A stretch of 62,818 nt of DNA, taken from NCBI RefSeq assembly GCF_001676615.1, contig NZ_LYXZ01000075.1:1-62818 (forward strand), given 5' to 3'. Source of the DNA: Labrys sp. WJW (GTDB lineage Bacteria > Pseudomonadota > Alphaproteobacteria > Rhizobiales > Labraceae). The notes under the pieces were generated by a model that was given only the letters and a program-made list of their open reading frames with translations, did no database searches and was not told the DNA's origin. Made by a program: the position numbers and the translations under genes. This document shows positions 8,496-16,556 of the stretch, in pieces (positions within the stretch are counted from its first letter, which is position 1; the number at the start of each line of letters is the position of its first letter).

Positions 8496-9731
8496 TCAGG
8501 CGTTCAGGAACTCGTCCCACTTCTGGATGAGATGGTCATAAGCATCCGGCCATTGGTGCCAGTAGGCGACATTGGCGGCCCGTTCGGCCAGGCTGCCGCC
8601 GTCGCGGAGGTCGCCTTCCTTGATGCCGCGCTCGGCCGCGCCGACCCAGGGCTTGCCTTCGTACCAGAAGGCATATTTCTCTGGCGCCATCTCGCTTTTG
8701 ATATTGGTCGTCGGCGAATAATAGCCCTGTTCGGAAACCGTGATGCCGGGCTTGCCCGAAAGCCAGTAATCGGCGTAGGCGGCCACGGCTTCCTTGTTGG
8801 TGGAGCCGGCGATCAGCGAAGGGCCGATCGCCCAGGCGCGATAGCCTTCCTTCGGGCGGGCATATCTGCAGGCCTTGCCCTGGGCCTTGACCGCCATCAC
8901 GGCCGGCTGCCAGGCATCGCACACCACCATCTCGCCGGAGGCGAGGAGATTGACGAGTTCGCCGAAATCGCCCCAGAGCGCGCGGAACTGGCCTTCCTTC
9001 TTCTTCGACACCAGGAATTTCGCAGCCTCGTCGATTTCGGCTTCGGACGGATTGCCAGGGTTCTTGACCGCCGACAGGCCCAGCGAGTTCATGGCCATCA
9101 CGGCCTGGCCGAAGGCGATCAGCGGATCGGTGTTGAGGCCGGACTTGCCCTTCCATTTGGGATCGAAGATCGCCGCCCAGGTGTTGGCTTCCTCGTCCGA
9201 CAGCACGTCCGGGTTATAGCCGATGGAGTCGTAATTGTAGACGGCCGGCACCATCCACAGCTGGCTATGGGCATCGTCCTGCCAGATCTGCCCGGTGATC
9301 TGGGCCTTGGGATCCCATTTGTCGCTCGGCTTGGTGAAGGTATCGCGGATGTTGGCCCAGTTCTTCAGCGACGAGGCGGCGATCGGCGCGACATTGTTGG
9401 TCATCACCACCGAGGGCAGGCGCTCGGCGATCACTTCCCAGCAATCATAATCCTTCGAGCCCGACAGGATCTTCGTCTGGGCATCGGGAAAGGTTGCGGC
9501 CGTGCCGGACGTGGTACCTACGCCGGAGGCAGCCTTGAATTCGGCCAGGATGCGTTCCTGCACCGTGACGGAAAGGCCGATCGTGCGCAGGCTTTGGCTC
9601 GCCAGGCCACTACCCTGCGCCCAGGCGGCGCGGGAAGACATGAACGGCGTGCCGCCGCCCAAGGCCAGGGCCATCATTCCCGCGGATCGCTTCAACAAAG
9701 AGCGGCGCGTCATCTCGCTTTGGTCAGACAT
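8496..9731 (-). CDS. ABC transporter substrate-binding protein, PotD type, Tat-exported
   Basis: The protein has 411 residues. A twin-arginine signal (MTRRSLLKRSAG, hydrophobic stretch, then SRAAWAQG) directs it to the periplasm. The mature part resembles spermidine/putrescine-binding proteins, with a hinge region VPAVYNYDSIGYNPDV and C-terminal FWYEGKPWVG. A GGAGAAGGAA Shine-Dalgarno precedes the ATG. It lies in the same operon as the two permeases and two ATPases. The ligand is unknown; polyamine-type systems also carry opines, aminophosphonates and other cations. Confidence 0.87.
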   Translation of the reverse strand: MSDQSEMTRRSLLKRSAGMMALALGGGTPFMSSRAAWAQGSGLASQSLRTIGLSVTVQERILAEFKAASGVGTTSGTAATFPDAQTKILSGSKDYDCWEVIAERLPSVVMTNNVAPIAASSLKNWANIRDTFTKPSDKWDPKAQITGQIWQDDAHSQLWMVPAVYNYDSIGYNPDVLSDEEANTWAAIFDPKWKGKSGLNTDPLIAFGQAVMAMNSLGLSAVKNPGNPSEAEIDEAAKFLVSKKKEGQFRALWGDFGELVNLLASGEMVVCDAWQPAVMAVKAQGKACRYARPKEGYRAWAIGPSLIAGSTNKEAVAAYADYWLSGKPGITVSEQGYYSPTTNIKSEMAPEKYAFWYEGKPWVGAAERGIKEGDLRDGGSLAERAANVAYWHQWPDAYDHLIQKWDEFLNA

Positions 9732-9767
9732 CGTTCCTTCTCCGGTTCTGGTTCATTTGCTTTTGTT

Positions 9768-10529
9768 TCAGTAGCGGCCCACCAGCAGGCCGCCATCGAC
9801 CACCAGCGTCTGGCCCGTGAGGTATCGGGCGCTGGAAGAGGCGAGGAAAACGATCACGTCGGCGATTTCATCGGGCTCGCCGATACGGCCCATGGGAATG
9901 AAGGCGCCGGCTGTCTCGGCCCCTTCCGGGCCGAGCGAATGTTCCTTGGAGAGGAGCTGGGCGGTGCGGATATAGCCCGGGGCCACGCCATTGACCCGGA
10001 CACCGTCGCGGGCAACCTCGACGGCAAGGCCCCGCACCAGCCCGACGACACCGGCCTTGGCGGAGGAATAATGCACATGCTCGTCCCAGCCATAGGCGAC
10101 ACCCATGATCGAGGAGAGAGCGACCACGGCGCCGGACCCGCGGGCGCGCATGCCGGGCAAAGCGGCACGCACCACGCGGAAGATGCCCTTGAGGTCGATG
10201 TCGAAGGTGAGGTCCCACTTGTCGTCGTCGAGCCTGGCGAGCGGCACCCGATGGGCGATGCCGGCATTGGCGACGACGACATCGATGCCGCCATGACGGG
10301 CCTCGATATCGGCAATCACGGCATCGGCACGATCCGTGGAGCGGACGTCGAGTGCCATGAACTCGGCCGAGCCACCTTCCACCCTGATCTCGTCGACGAC
10401 GGCCTTGCCCTCCGCCTCCAGGATGTCGGTGACCATGACGTGGTCGCCGAGGGCGGCGAAGGCCTTCGCGCTGGCGCGGCCGATGCCGATGCCACCGCCG
10501 GTGATCAGGACGATGCGTGCCTTCGTCAT
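9768..10529 (-). CDS. Short-chain dehydrogenase/reductase (SDR)
   Basis: A classical 253-residue SDR. The cofactor motif TGGGIGIG lies at residues 10-17, NAG at 88-90, and the catalytic Ser140, Tyr154 and Lys158 (YSSAK) are present. The acidic residue in VTDIL after the second strand favours NAD(H). The C-terminal LTGQTLVVDGG is typical. Its place between transporter genes suggests it oxidises a hydroxyl group of the imported compound or a breakdown product. Confidence 0.88.
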   Translation of the reverse strand: MTKARIVLITGGGIGIGRASAKAFAALGDHVMVTDILEAEGKAVVDEIRVEGGSAEFMALDVRSTDRADAVIADIEARHGGIDVVVANAGIAHRVPLARLDDDKWDLTFDIDLKGIFRVVRAALPGMRARGSGAVVALSSIMGVAYGWDEHVHYSSAKAGVVGLVRGLAVEVARDGVRVNGVAPGYIRTAQLLSKEHSLGPEGAETAGAFIPMGRIGEPDEIADVIVFLASSSARYLTGQTLVVDGGLLVGRY

Positions 10530-10554
10530 GGTGGTGTCTTCTCCATCTGTGCGT

Positions 10555-11298
10555 TCACAACATCACGTCGCCGGAATTGGGCCCGAGCGTCTGGCCGACG
10601 AAGAGGCTGGCGGCCGGGGAGGCGAGGAAGGCGACGGTCGCCGCTACCTCTTCCGGTTCGCCGAAGCGGCCGAGCGGCAGCTCCCTGGCCTTGCGGTCCT
10701 TCCAGTCGTCGGAGAGCGCCTTCACCAGCGGCGTGTTGATCGGCCCTGGCGCCACGGCATTGACCCGCACGCCACGGCTCGACACCTCGCGGGCAAGCGA
10801 TTTGGTCATGCCGATCACGGCGGCCTTGGCGCCGGAATAATGGGCGAGCTCGATCCCGCCGATCTGGCCGAGCTGGGATGCGACATTGATGATGATGCCC
10901 GATCCTGCCTCCAGCATCGTCGGCAGCACCGCCCGTATCATCAGGAAGGTGCCGCGCACATGCACGGCGAACATGCGGTCGAAATCACTGGGCTCGAGAT
11001 GTTCGAACAGGCATTGATGGACATGGCCCGCATTGTTGACGAGCAGGTCCACCGGCCCGAGCTGCGTTCTGGCCGCGGCGACGATGGCCGCGACGTCCGC
11101 TTCGCTGGAGACATCGCCGGCGGCGGCAACCGCCTTGCCGCCCGCCGCCTGGATGGCATCGGCGAGGGCCTGCGCCCGCTCCAACGCCAGATCGTTGACG
11201 AGCACGCCATAGCCATCCGCCGCGAGACGTTCGGCGACGGCCTTGCCGATACCCGAGCCGGCTCCGGTGACGATGGCTGTTTTCAGGCCGGGCATCAC
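10555..11298 (-). CDS. Short-chain dehydrogenase/reductase (SDR)
   Basis: This 247-residue SDR has TGAGSGIG (11-18), NNAG (88-91) and catalytic Ser141, Tyr154, Lys158 (YSGAK). The acidic residue in VNDLA again points to NAD(H). The start codon overlaps the stop of the upstream permease gene (ATGA), so translation is coupled. It is a paralogue of the neighbouring SDR; two SDRs imply either successive oxidations or opposite stereochemistry. Confidence 0.88.
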   Translation of the reverse strand: MMPGLKTAIVTGAGSGIGKAVAERLAADGYGVLVNDLALERAQALADAIQAAGGKAVAAAGDVSSEADVAAIVAAARTQLGPVDLLVNNAGHVHQCLFEHLEPSDFDRMFAVHVRGTFLMIRAVLPTMLEAGSGIIINVASQLGQIGGIELAHYSGAKAAVIGMTKSLAREVSSRGVRVNAVAPGPINTPLVKALSDDWKDRKARELPLGRFGEPEEVAATVAFLASPAASLFVGQTLGPNSGDVML

Positions 11299-12140
11299 GC
11301 GTCCTCCTGGATGGCGACGCGCCTGCCACGGCGGACCGACAGACCCATCAGGATGGCGTAGACAGCGAGCAGGGCGAACGAGAAAAGGGTGGTCAGCACG
11401 CCAAAGGCGAAGACGTTGGGATGGATCTCGACCGAGAACGTGCCGTAGATCGCCAGCGGCAGAGTGAGGTCGCGCCCCGAGGCGAAGAGCGTGCGCGAGA
11501 ATTCGTCATAGGAAAGGGTGAAGGCGAACAGCATCGCCGAGAGGACACCGGGGAAGATCAGCGGGAACGTCACTTTCCGGAAGGTGCGGATCGGCGAGAC
11601 GCCAAGGGACCAGGAGGCCTCCTCGACGCTCTGGTCGAAGCGGTTGAAGATCGCCAGCATGACCAGGAAGGCGAAGGGATAGGTGTAGACGACGTGGAGC
11701 ACGAAGGCCGTGCCCCACCAGTGGCGGTCGACGCCGAGGACATTGGCCACCAGCGCCATGCCGAGGCCGACCAGCACACCGGGCACCATCATGCCGAGGA
11801 CGATCAGATAGAAGGCGATGCCCGAGCCCCGGAACTTCTTGCGGAAGGCCTGCGCGGACGTCACGCCCAGGACGGTCGAGACCACCATCGTCATGATGGC
11901 GAGGACGATCGAACGCCCGAGGCTCTCCTCGATCGGCAAGGGGGCAATGCGTGAAGGGGGCGTGAGGCCGAAGAGATGCTGGTACCAATAGGTCGACCAT
12001 TCGATGATCGGGAACTGCGGCCCTCCCTCCGGTCCGGTCTGGAAGGACAGGATCGCCAGCACGACGAAGGGGCCGTAGAGAAACAGCAGGAACAGGGCCG
12101 TGTAGACAGCCAGGACCGGTTTGACGCCGCGTGCCTGCAT
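11295..12140 (-). CDS. ABC transporter permease, PotC type
   Basis: The protein has 281 residues, about six membrane helices starting with VLAVYTALFLLFLYGPFVVL, and the permease EAA loop (EEASWSLGVSPIRTFRKVTFPLIFPG) that contacts the ATPase. It pairs with the PotB-type permease 3 bases upstream and forms the inner-membrane channel. Confidence 0.9.
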   Translation of the reverse strand: MQARGVKPVLAVYTALFLLFLYGPFVVLAILSFQTGPEGGPQFPIIEWSTYWYQHLFGLTPPSRIAPLPIEESLGRSIVLAIMTMVVSTVLGVTSAQAFRKKFRGSGIAFYLIVLGMMVPGVLVGLGMALVANVLGVDRHWWGTAFVLHVVYTYPFAFLVMLAIFNRFDQSVEEASWSLGVSPIRTFRKVTFPLIFPGVLSAMLFAFTLSYDEFSRTLFASGRDLTLPLAIYGTFSVEIHPNVFAFGVLTTLFSFALLAVYAILMGLSVRRGRRVAIQEDA

Positions 12141-12143
12141 GGC

Positions 12144-13085
12144 TCAGAGTTCCTTCCTGAGATCGACGACGCGCAGCAGCGCGGCAACCACGGCACCCAT
12201 GACGATCGTCAGGATCACGCCGACCACGGCGGCGAAGGCCCATTTGAGTGAGCCGACCTGGGTGACGATGATGTTGCCGAGAAGATTGACCTTGCGGCCC
12301 GACAGCGCGGCGGAGGTGGCGAACTCACCCAGGACCATCACCGAAACGAAGATCGAGCCGACGACCACGCCGGGCATCGACAGAGGCAGGATGATGGTGC
12401 GGAAGATGCGCCAGAAGCCGGCGCCGAGATCGCGTGCCGCCTCGATGACGTTCGGGTCGATCCGGCCGAGCATGAAGGCGATGGGGCCGACCATGAAGAC
12501 GCAGTAGATCTGCGTCATGCCGATCACCACCGACAGGTCGGAGAAGAGCAAGGCTTCGATCGGCTGGGTGATGATGCCGGTCTTGAGCAGGATCAGGTTG
12601 ATGGCGCCTTCCTTGCCCAGCATCGGGCGCCAGGCAAGGACACGGATCAGGAACGACGTCCAGAACGGGATGACGCACAGCACCAGGAGCGTCGTCTGCA
12701 GTGCTTTGTTGCGCACGAACAGGCCCACGAACAGGGCCGTGGGGTAGCCGATCACCAGCGTCGCGACCAGCACCGTCAGCCAGATGCGGATCGTGGTCCA
12801 GAGGGCCTGGAGGTAGGTATCGCTCGTGAAGAAAGTGACCCAGCTCTTGGTGGTGAGGATGGGCTCGATCTTGAAGGTGGTCTGCGTCCAGAACGAGACA
12901 TAGACCATCATCAGGATGGGGACGAGCAGGAAGAGCACCATCCATGCCACGCCCGGGGCCAGCAGCCATAGTGTCTTGTTGCCGGACCTGTGCGGCGATG
13001 CAGCCTGCGGCGCCGCCGCTTCGCTGCCGGGAGGCGTCGTCATCCAGTCGATCTCCGTTCCGGGTCGAGGGTCAGCAAGAGCCAT
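12144..13085 (-). CDS. ABC transporter permease, PotB type
   Basis: The protein has 313 residues. A polar N-terminus of about 35 residues is followed by about six membrane helices (LLAPGVAWMVLFLLVPILMMVYVSF first) and the loop EAARDLGAGFWRIFRTIILP. It lies 9 bases after the ATPase gene and 3 bases before the PotC-type gene, so it belongs to the same transporter. Confidence 0.9.
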   Translation of the reverse strand: MALADPRPGTEIDWMTTPPGSEAAAPQAASPHRSGNKTLWLLAPGVAWMVLFLLVPILMMVYVSFWTQTTFKIEPILTTKSWVTFFTSDTYLQALWTTIRIWLTVLVATLVIGYPTALFVGLFVRNKALQTTLLVLCVIPFWTSFLIRVLAWRPMLGKEGAINLILLKTGIITQPIEALLFSDLSVVIGMTQIYCVFMVGPIAFMLGRIDPNVIEAARDLGAGFWRIFRTIILPLSMPGVVVGSIFVSVMVLGEFATSAALSGRKVNLLGNIIVTQVGSLKWAFAAVVGVILTIVMGAVVAALLRVVDLRKEL

Positions 13086-13094
13086 GGCCGGCGC

Positions 13095-14171
13095 TCACGC
13101 AAAGAGGAGCGCAAGGTCGCGCTTCCAGACGAGGCCGTAGCGTTCCTGCGGCGCGTAGTCTGCGGGCGGGCGATGGCTGAGATGGGTCTCCACCTCCACC
13201 ACCTGGCCGCTATCGAGGGCGAAGAAGGAGTTCACCGCCGCGCCGCTATATTCGCTGGCAATGAAGGCGCCCACGACGCCCACCTCGTCCGTCGCCAGGG
13301 CCGAGGAGAGCGGGCGCACCTGAATGCGGTCATAGCGCACAGCGTAGGCGGTTTTTCCGCCTGCGAGGCGTGTGCTTCCGTCAGTCGAGAACCTGCCCGC
13401 CGGCCCGACGAAGTCCGCGCCCAAGAGCGTTCCCTCGAACAGGTTGTAGCAGTTGAGGAAACGCGCCACCGAGGGCGCTGCAGGGCGGTTATAGATCGTG
13501 TCGGCATCCGCCGATTGGGTGATCCGGCCCCGGTCGAGCACCAGCACGATGTCGCCCATCGCCAGTGCTTCGGATTCACTACCGGTGACATGGAGGAAGG
13601 TGACGCCGAGGCGTTCGCGGATGCTCCTGAGCTCTGTCCGCATCCGGGCTCGCAGATTGGCATCGAGCGCGCCGAGTGGTTCGTCGAGCAGCACGAGCCG
13701 CGGTTCAGTCACGAGCGTTCGCGCCAGCGCCACGCGTTGGCGCTGGCCGCCCGAGATCTGGGCAACACCGCGATCCTCCAGGCCGCCCAGACCGACCAGT
13801 TCAATCATTTCGCCGACCTTGCGGCGAATGGCGGCGCGATCCGTCGGTGCAGCAGCCTCGCGGTTTTCGAGGCCGTAGGCGATATTCCTGGCAACGGAGA
13901 GATGAGGGAACAGGGCAAAGTTCTGGAAGACGAAGCCGATGCCACGCCGATGCGCCTGGACGTTGTCGATCGGGAGGCCGCCGAGTGCAACGCTGCCCTG
14001 GTCGGGATCTTCAAATCCCGCGATCACGCGCAGAAGCGTGGTCTTGCCCGAACCGCTGGGGCCTAGAAGCGACACATAGGCGTTGTCGGGGATGGCGAGG
14101 TCGATACCGTCCAGCGCTTGCAGATCGCCATAGGATTTCCTGATGCCGGATAGACGAAGTACATCTGCCAA
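13095..14171 (-). CDS. ABC transporter ATP-binding protein, PotA type
   Basis: The 358-residue protein has Walker A GPSGSGKTT (38-46), signature ISGGQRQRVALAR, Walker B LVLLDEPLGALDANL, and a C-terminal TOBE-like region (FLNCYNLFEGTLLG and beyond). The signature begins with Ile instead of Leu, which is tolerated. It is the first gene of the leftward 11-gene operon and is adjacent to its permeases. Confidence 0.9.
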   Translation of the reverse strand: MADVLRLSGIRKSYGDLQALDGIDLAIPDNAYVSLLGPSGSGKTTLLRVIAGFEDPDQGSVALGGLPIDNVQAHRRGIGFVFQNFALFPHLSVARNIAYGLENREAAAPTDRAAIRRKVGEMIELVGLGGLEDRGVAQISGGQRQRVALARTLVTEPRLVLLDEPLGALDANLRARMRTELRSIRERLGVTFLHVTGSESEALAMGDIVLVLDRGRITQSADADTIYNRPAAPSVARFLNCYNLFEGTLLGADFVGPAGRFSTDGSTRLAGGKTAYAVRYDRIQVRPLSSALATDEVGVVGAFIASEYSGAAVNSFFALDSGQVVEVETHLSHRPPADYAPQERYGLVWKRDLALLFA

Positions 14172-14210
14172 ACGAGCCTCCCAGGTCGTATTAAGCCACG
14201 TAAATACCAG

Positions 14211-14228
14211 GCTACTCCTCGGAGTAGC
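14211..14228. promoter_or_regulatory. Inverted repeat 40 bases upstream of the transporter operon
   Basis: GCTACTCC (14211-14218) and GGAGTAGC (14221-14228) form a perfect 8-bp dyad with a 2-base spacer. The position just ahead of the first gene of the leftward operon fits an operator or a leader hairpin. Confidence 0.5.
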
Positions 14229-14381
14229 TTGGGTAATCGGTAGCTCAATTTGAGATGATGAATATCATTCGGCCGCAATACGCTCGCGTCCGATTGAATC
14301 TCGATCAACTTTCTTGATTCAGTTCGCCTCTGCATTGCTTCTTTGGCAATGAGTGCTTGGATCTTAGTACGATCGATTTTT

Positions 14382-14389
14382 GTATGCAA
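14382..14389. promoter_or_regulatory. GTATGCAA motif, copy 1 (candidate GntR site)
   Basis: GTATGCAA occurs here and again at 14672-14679, both within the region between the operon and its GntR-type regulator. The reverse, TTGCATAC, differs by one base from the TTGTATAC core seen near the other GntR gene at 60402-61127. Confidence 0.35.
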
Positions 14390-14661
14390 CAATCTTTTTT
14401 GTGCATCGCCTGCTCAAATTCCGGGCGAGCCTTGAATTTGGACTCTCGGTGAAGGATTGGCGGAGCCTGGGCGCCTTTTGTTGAGAATTGACCATCTAGA
14501 TTGGGTTTCTCTGTATTTTTTTACCGCATGCGGCGCGCTCGGCAGGGATGCGATGGGCGGTCGGGGGGGGTGATGCGGCGTTGGAGGGGGGTGGCGCTCG
14601 CGACGAGATCTGCCGGAGATTTTGCCGGAAATCGGTGAAAATGAATTCTCTGCGCCAAAAA

Positions 14662-14679
14662 TTGCACTATAGTATGCAA
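14662..14679. promoter_or_regulatory. TTGCA-N8-TGCAA dyad with GTATGCAA copy 2
   Basis: TTGCA and TGCAA form an outer dyad spaced by eight bases about 100 bases before the GntR start. This spacing and the T/A-rich centre fit a GntR-family operator, so autoregulation is plausible. Confidence 0.4.
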
Positions 14680-14782
14680 AAATCATTTATCCGAATGTGG
14701 GACAGGGTGTGTCAAACGCGGTAGACACGGACAGTTCGGGCGGCGGTCAGCGATGACGCCCGCAAGGAGGTCCGTTTACGGC

Positions 14783-15793
14783 ATGCCATTGTCCAAGCCT
14801 CGCCAGACAGCCCAGCGGCGCTACGAAATCGTCGAAGACGTCTTGCGTGCCAATATCGCCGACGGGCTACTGCCACGGGGACTGGTGCTGCTCGAAGGGC
14901 CGATCGCCGAGATCTTTCAGACATCGCGTGCCCCGGTTCAGAAAGCGCTGCTTCGCCTCGAGGCAGAGCAACTCATCCATCGTTTCGATGGGCGCGGCTA
15001 TCTCGTCGGAGCACCGGGACGGCAAGTCGCCCCCGTGCGCACCGATATCAAGAGCTTGGGGCTGATGGTGCCCGAAGCCATCGACGAGGCGCTGCAAAGT
15101 CGGTCGACCTGGGAGCGCATCTATGATTCCATCGAGGCGGATGTCGCAGCCTGCGTCGTATTCGGACAATATCGCATCATCGAGATCGAGCTGGCGGATC
15201 ATTTCCATGTCAGCCGCACCGTGGTGCGCGACGTGCTCGGACGCCTGCAGGAGAAGGGGCTGGTGCATAAGAACCAGAGTTCCCACTGGATCGCCGGACC
15301 GCTCACGGCAAAATCGATCAAAGACCGCTTTGCCTTGCGGCGCATCCTCGAACCTCCCGCCCTGGTGTCGGCGGCTCCGCGCATCGATCGCTCCAGATTG
15401 ACGGCTCTTCTCGAGAGCCTCTCCGAGGCCGAAAGAACCGTATCGGATGCCGATCTGGTCGAGTGGGAAGATCTGGAGACCAAACTGGTCGAAACCTGCG
15501 TGATGGCCACCCCCAACGAGCGGCTGCGCGATCTGATACGGGACAATCTGTTGCCGGTGGTTGCCTCGGAGCGCCTGCTGCGCCAACTCGGCCTGCCGCG
15601 CGATCGTATCGCCATTGCCGAATATCGCCTGATTGTCGAACTGCTGACACGCGGGGCAATCGATGCCGCAGCTGCGATGTTCGACGCGCATCTGGAAGAG
15701 GCGAGGAACCGCAATATCGCGCAGATGAAGATCGTCGCGGTGATCCCGGCCCCGCAAACGATTGCGCCTTACTTGACCAGGATCGCGGAGTAA
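14783..15793 (+). CDS. GntR-family regulator with two winged-helix domains and a C-terminal FCD-like domain
   Basis: The ATG at 14783 is preferred because AAGGAGGT ends 12 bases upstream; an in-frame ATG at 14753 would add 10 residues. The protein has 336 residues from 14783. A first GntR-like winged helix covers about residues 12-80 (YEIVEDVLRANIADGLLPRG, RAPVQKALLRLEAEQLI). A second follows at about 108-180 (IYDSIEADVAACVVFGQYRI, SRTVVRDVLGRLQEKGLV). The rest is helical and FCD-like (LRRILEPPAL, ending AAAMFDAHLEEARNRN). GntR/FadR proteins normally have one such domain. It likely controls the divergent transporter operon. Confidence 0.8.
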   Translation: MPLSKPRQTAQRRYEIVEDVLRANIADGLLPRGLVLLEGPIAEIFQTSRAPVQKALLRLEAEQLIHRFDGRGYLVGAPGRQVAPVRTDIKSLGLMVPEAIDEALQSRSTWERIYDSIEADVAACVVFGQYRIIEIELADHFHVSRTVVRDVLGRLQEKGLVHKNQSSHWIAGPLTAKSIKDRFALRRILEPPALVSAAPRIDRSRLTALLESLSEAERTVSDADLVEWEDLETKLVETCVMATPNERLRDLIRDNLLPVVASERLLRQLGLPRDRIAIAEYRLIVELLTRGAIDAAAAMFDAHLEEARNRNIAQMKIVAVIPAPQTIAPYLTRIAE

Positions 15794-15865
15794 GTGTCCC
15801 CTCGGCAGCCCACTGGCCTTCCCAAGCGCGCGGATTGCTGGCCTCCATAGCCAAAATCGCCGTGG

Positions 15866-15901
15866 AAAACCGCCCAGGCGGGAACGAACCTGGGCGGTTT
15901 T
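15866..15901 (+). terminator. Rho-independent terminator
   Basis: AAAACCGCCCAGG (15866-15878) pairs perfectly with CCTGGGCGGTTTT (15889-15901) around a 10-base loop, 73 bases after the GntR stop codon. The A-tract and T-tract on both sides would allow termination from either strand, so it may also insulate the leftward DUF3597 gene. Confidence 0.85.
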
Positions 15902-16020
15902 CGTGTCTGGAAACCTGCACTTCAAGGGGGTTGCCGGCCCGGTGCCCAGCCAGGAGCGGAGAGACCCTCGAAAGATCTCCGCGGGGCGGCGGAAGACAAA
16001 GGGTCGGCCGGACAGGTTGG

Positions 16021-16425
16021 TCAGTTTTGTAGATCGGCGGGCACCTTGCCCCCATTCGCTGCCAGTTTTGCAATGACCGCCTTGTGCAGCCAGATATTCA
16101 TCGTAGCGGAATCCGACGTATCGCCCGTATAGCCCAACTCCCCGGCGAGCTCCTTGCGAGCCGCAAGGCTGCTGTCGAGCTTCAGGGCTTTGAGGAGGTC
16201 TACAATCGAGTGCTTCCAGTCGAGGCTCTGTCCGCTGGCCTTGACCGCTTGATCGAGAACGGCAGCGACATCGACGGTGCTCGGCGGAGCGGCCGAACTC
16301 GATGGTGCGGGAGCCGGATTGGACGAGGGCGTAGGGGCAGCGGTTGTACCGGCAGGCGCTTGGGGAGCCTCCGCAGCCTTCGCACGGCCGAAGATGGCGT
16401 TGCTGATTGAATCGAAGATGCCCAT
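16021..16425 (-). CDS. DUF3597-family protein
   Basis: This 134-residue protein has the DUF3597 pattern: N-terminal MGIFDSISNAIFG, a Pro/Ala/Ser-rich linker (about residues 18-48), and a C-terminal domain VDVAAVLDQAVKASGQSLDW, SIVDLLKALKLDSSL, ARKELAGELGY. The C-terminal part is a small LysM-associated-type fold in related proteins. The function is unknown. It lies 131 bases after the acyl-CoA-dehydrogenase-like gene on the same strand and may have its own promoter. Confidence 0.85.
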   Translation of the reverse strand: MGIFDSISNAIFGRAKAAEAPQAPAGTTAAPTPSSNPAPAPSSSAAPPSTVDVAAVLDQAVKASGQSLDWKHSIVDLLKALKLDSSLAARKELAGELGYTGDTSDSATMNIWLHKAVIAKLAANGGKVPADLQN

Positions 16426-16556
16426 GTTTCTATCTCCGTTGAATGAAGCTTCGACTGCTGCGCTTGAACTTGGCTGATCAATGCTTGGACGAGCCGAAAT
16501 GTTCCCCTACGGCCACTGTGCGCCGGGTTTTGCCGGGCTGCAAAAGTGCGGCCCGA

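Larger units (their letters stand above)
14172..14782. promoter_or_regulatory. Divergent control region between the transporter operon and the GntR gene
   Basis: About 610 bases without a gene. The centre is A+T-rich for this replicon (14260-14420 and 14630-14700). It holds a dyad at 14211-14228 and two GTATGCAA motifs, described separately. A C/G-tract area lies at about 14560-14600. It should contain the leftward operon promoter and the rightward regulator promoter; I could not place exact -35/-10 boxes. Confidence 0.5.

Noticed and set aside
8532..10739. A 735-codon open frame on the plus strand
   Set aside because: It lies opposite the well-supported binding-protein and SDR genes and has no recognisable domain. 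Long antisense frames are expected at this GC content.
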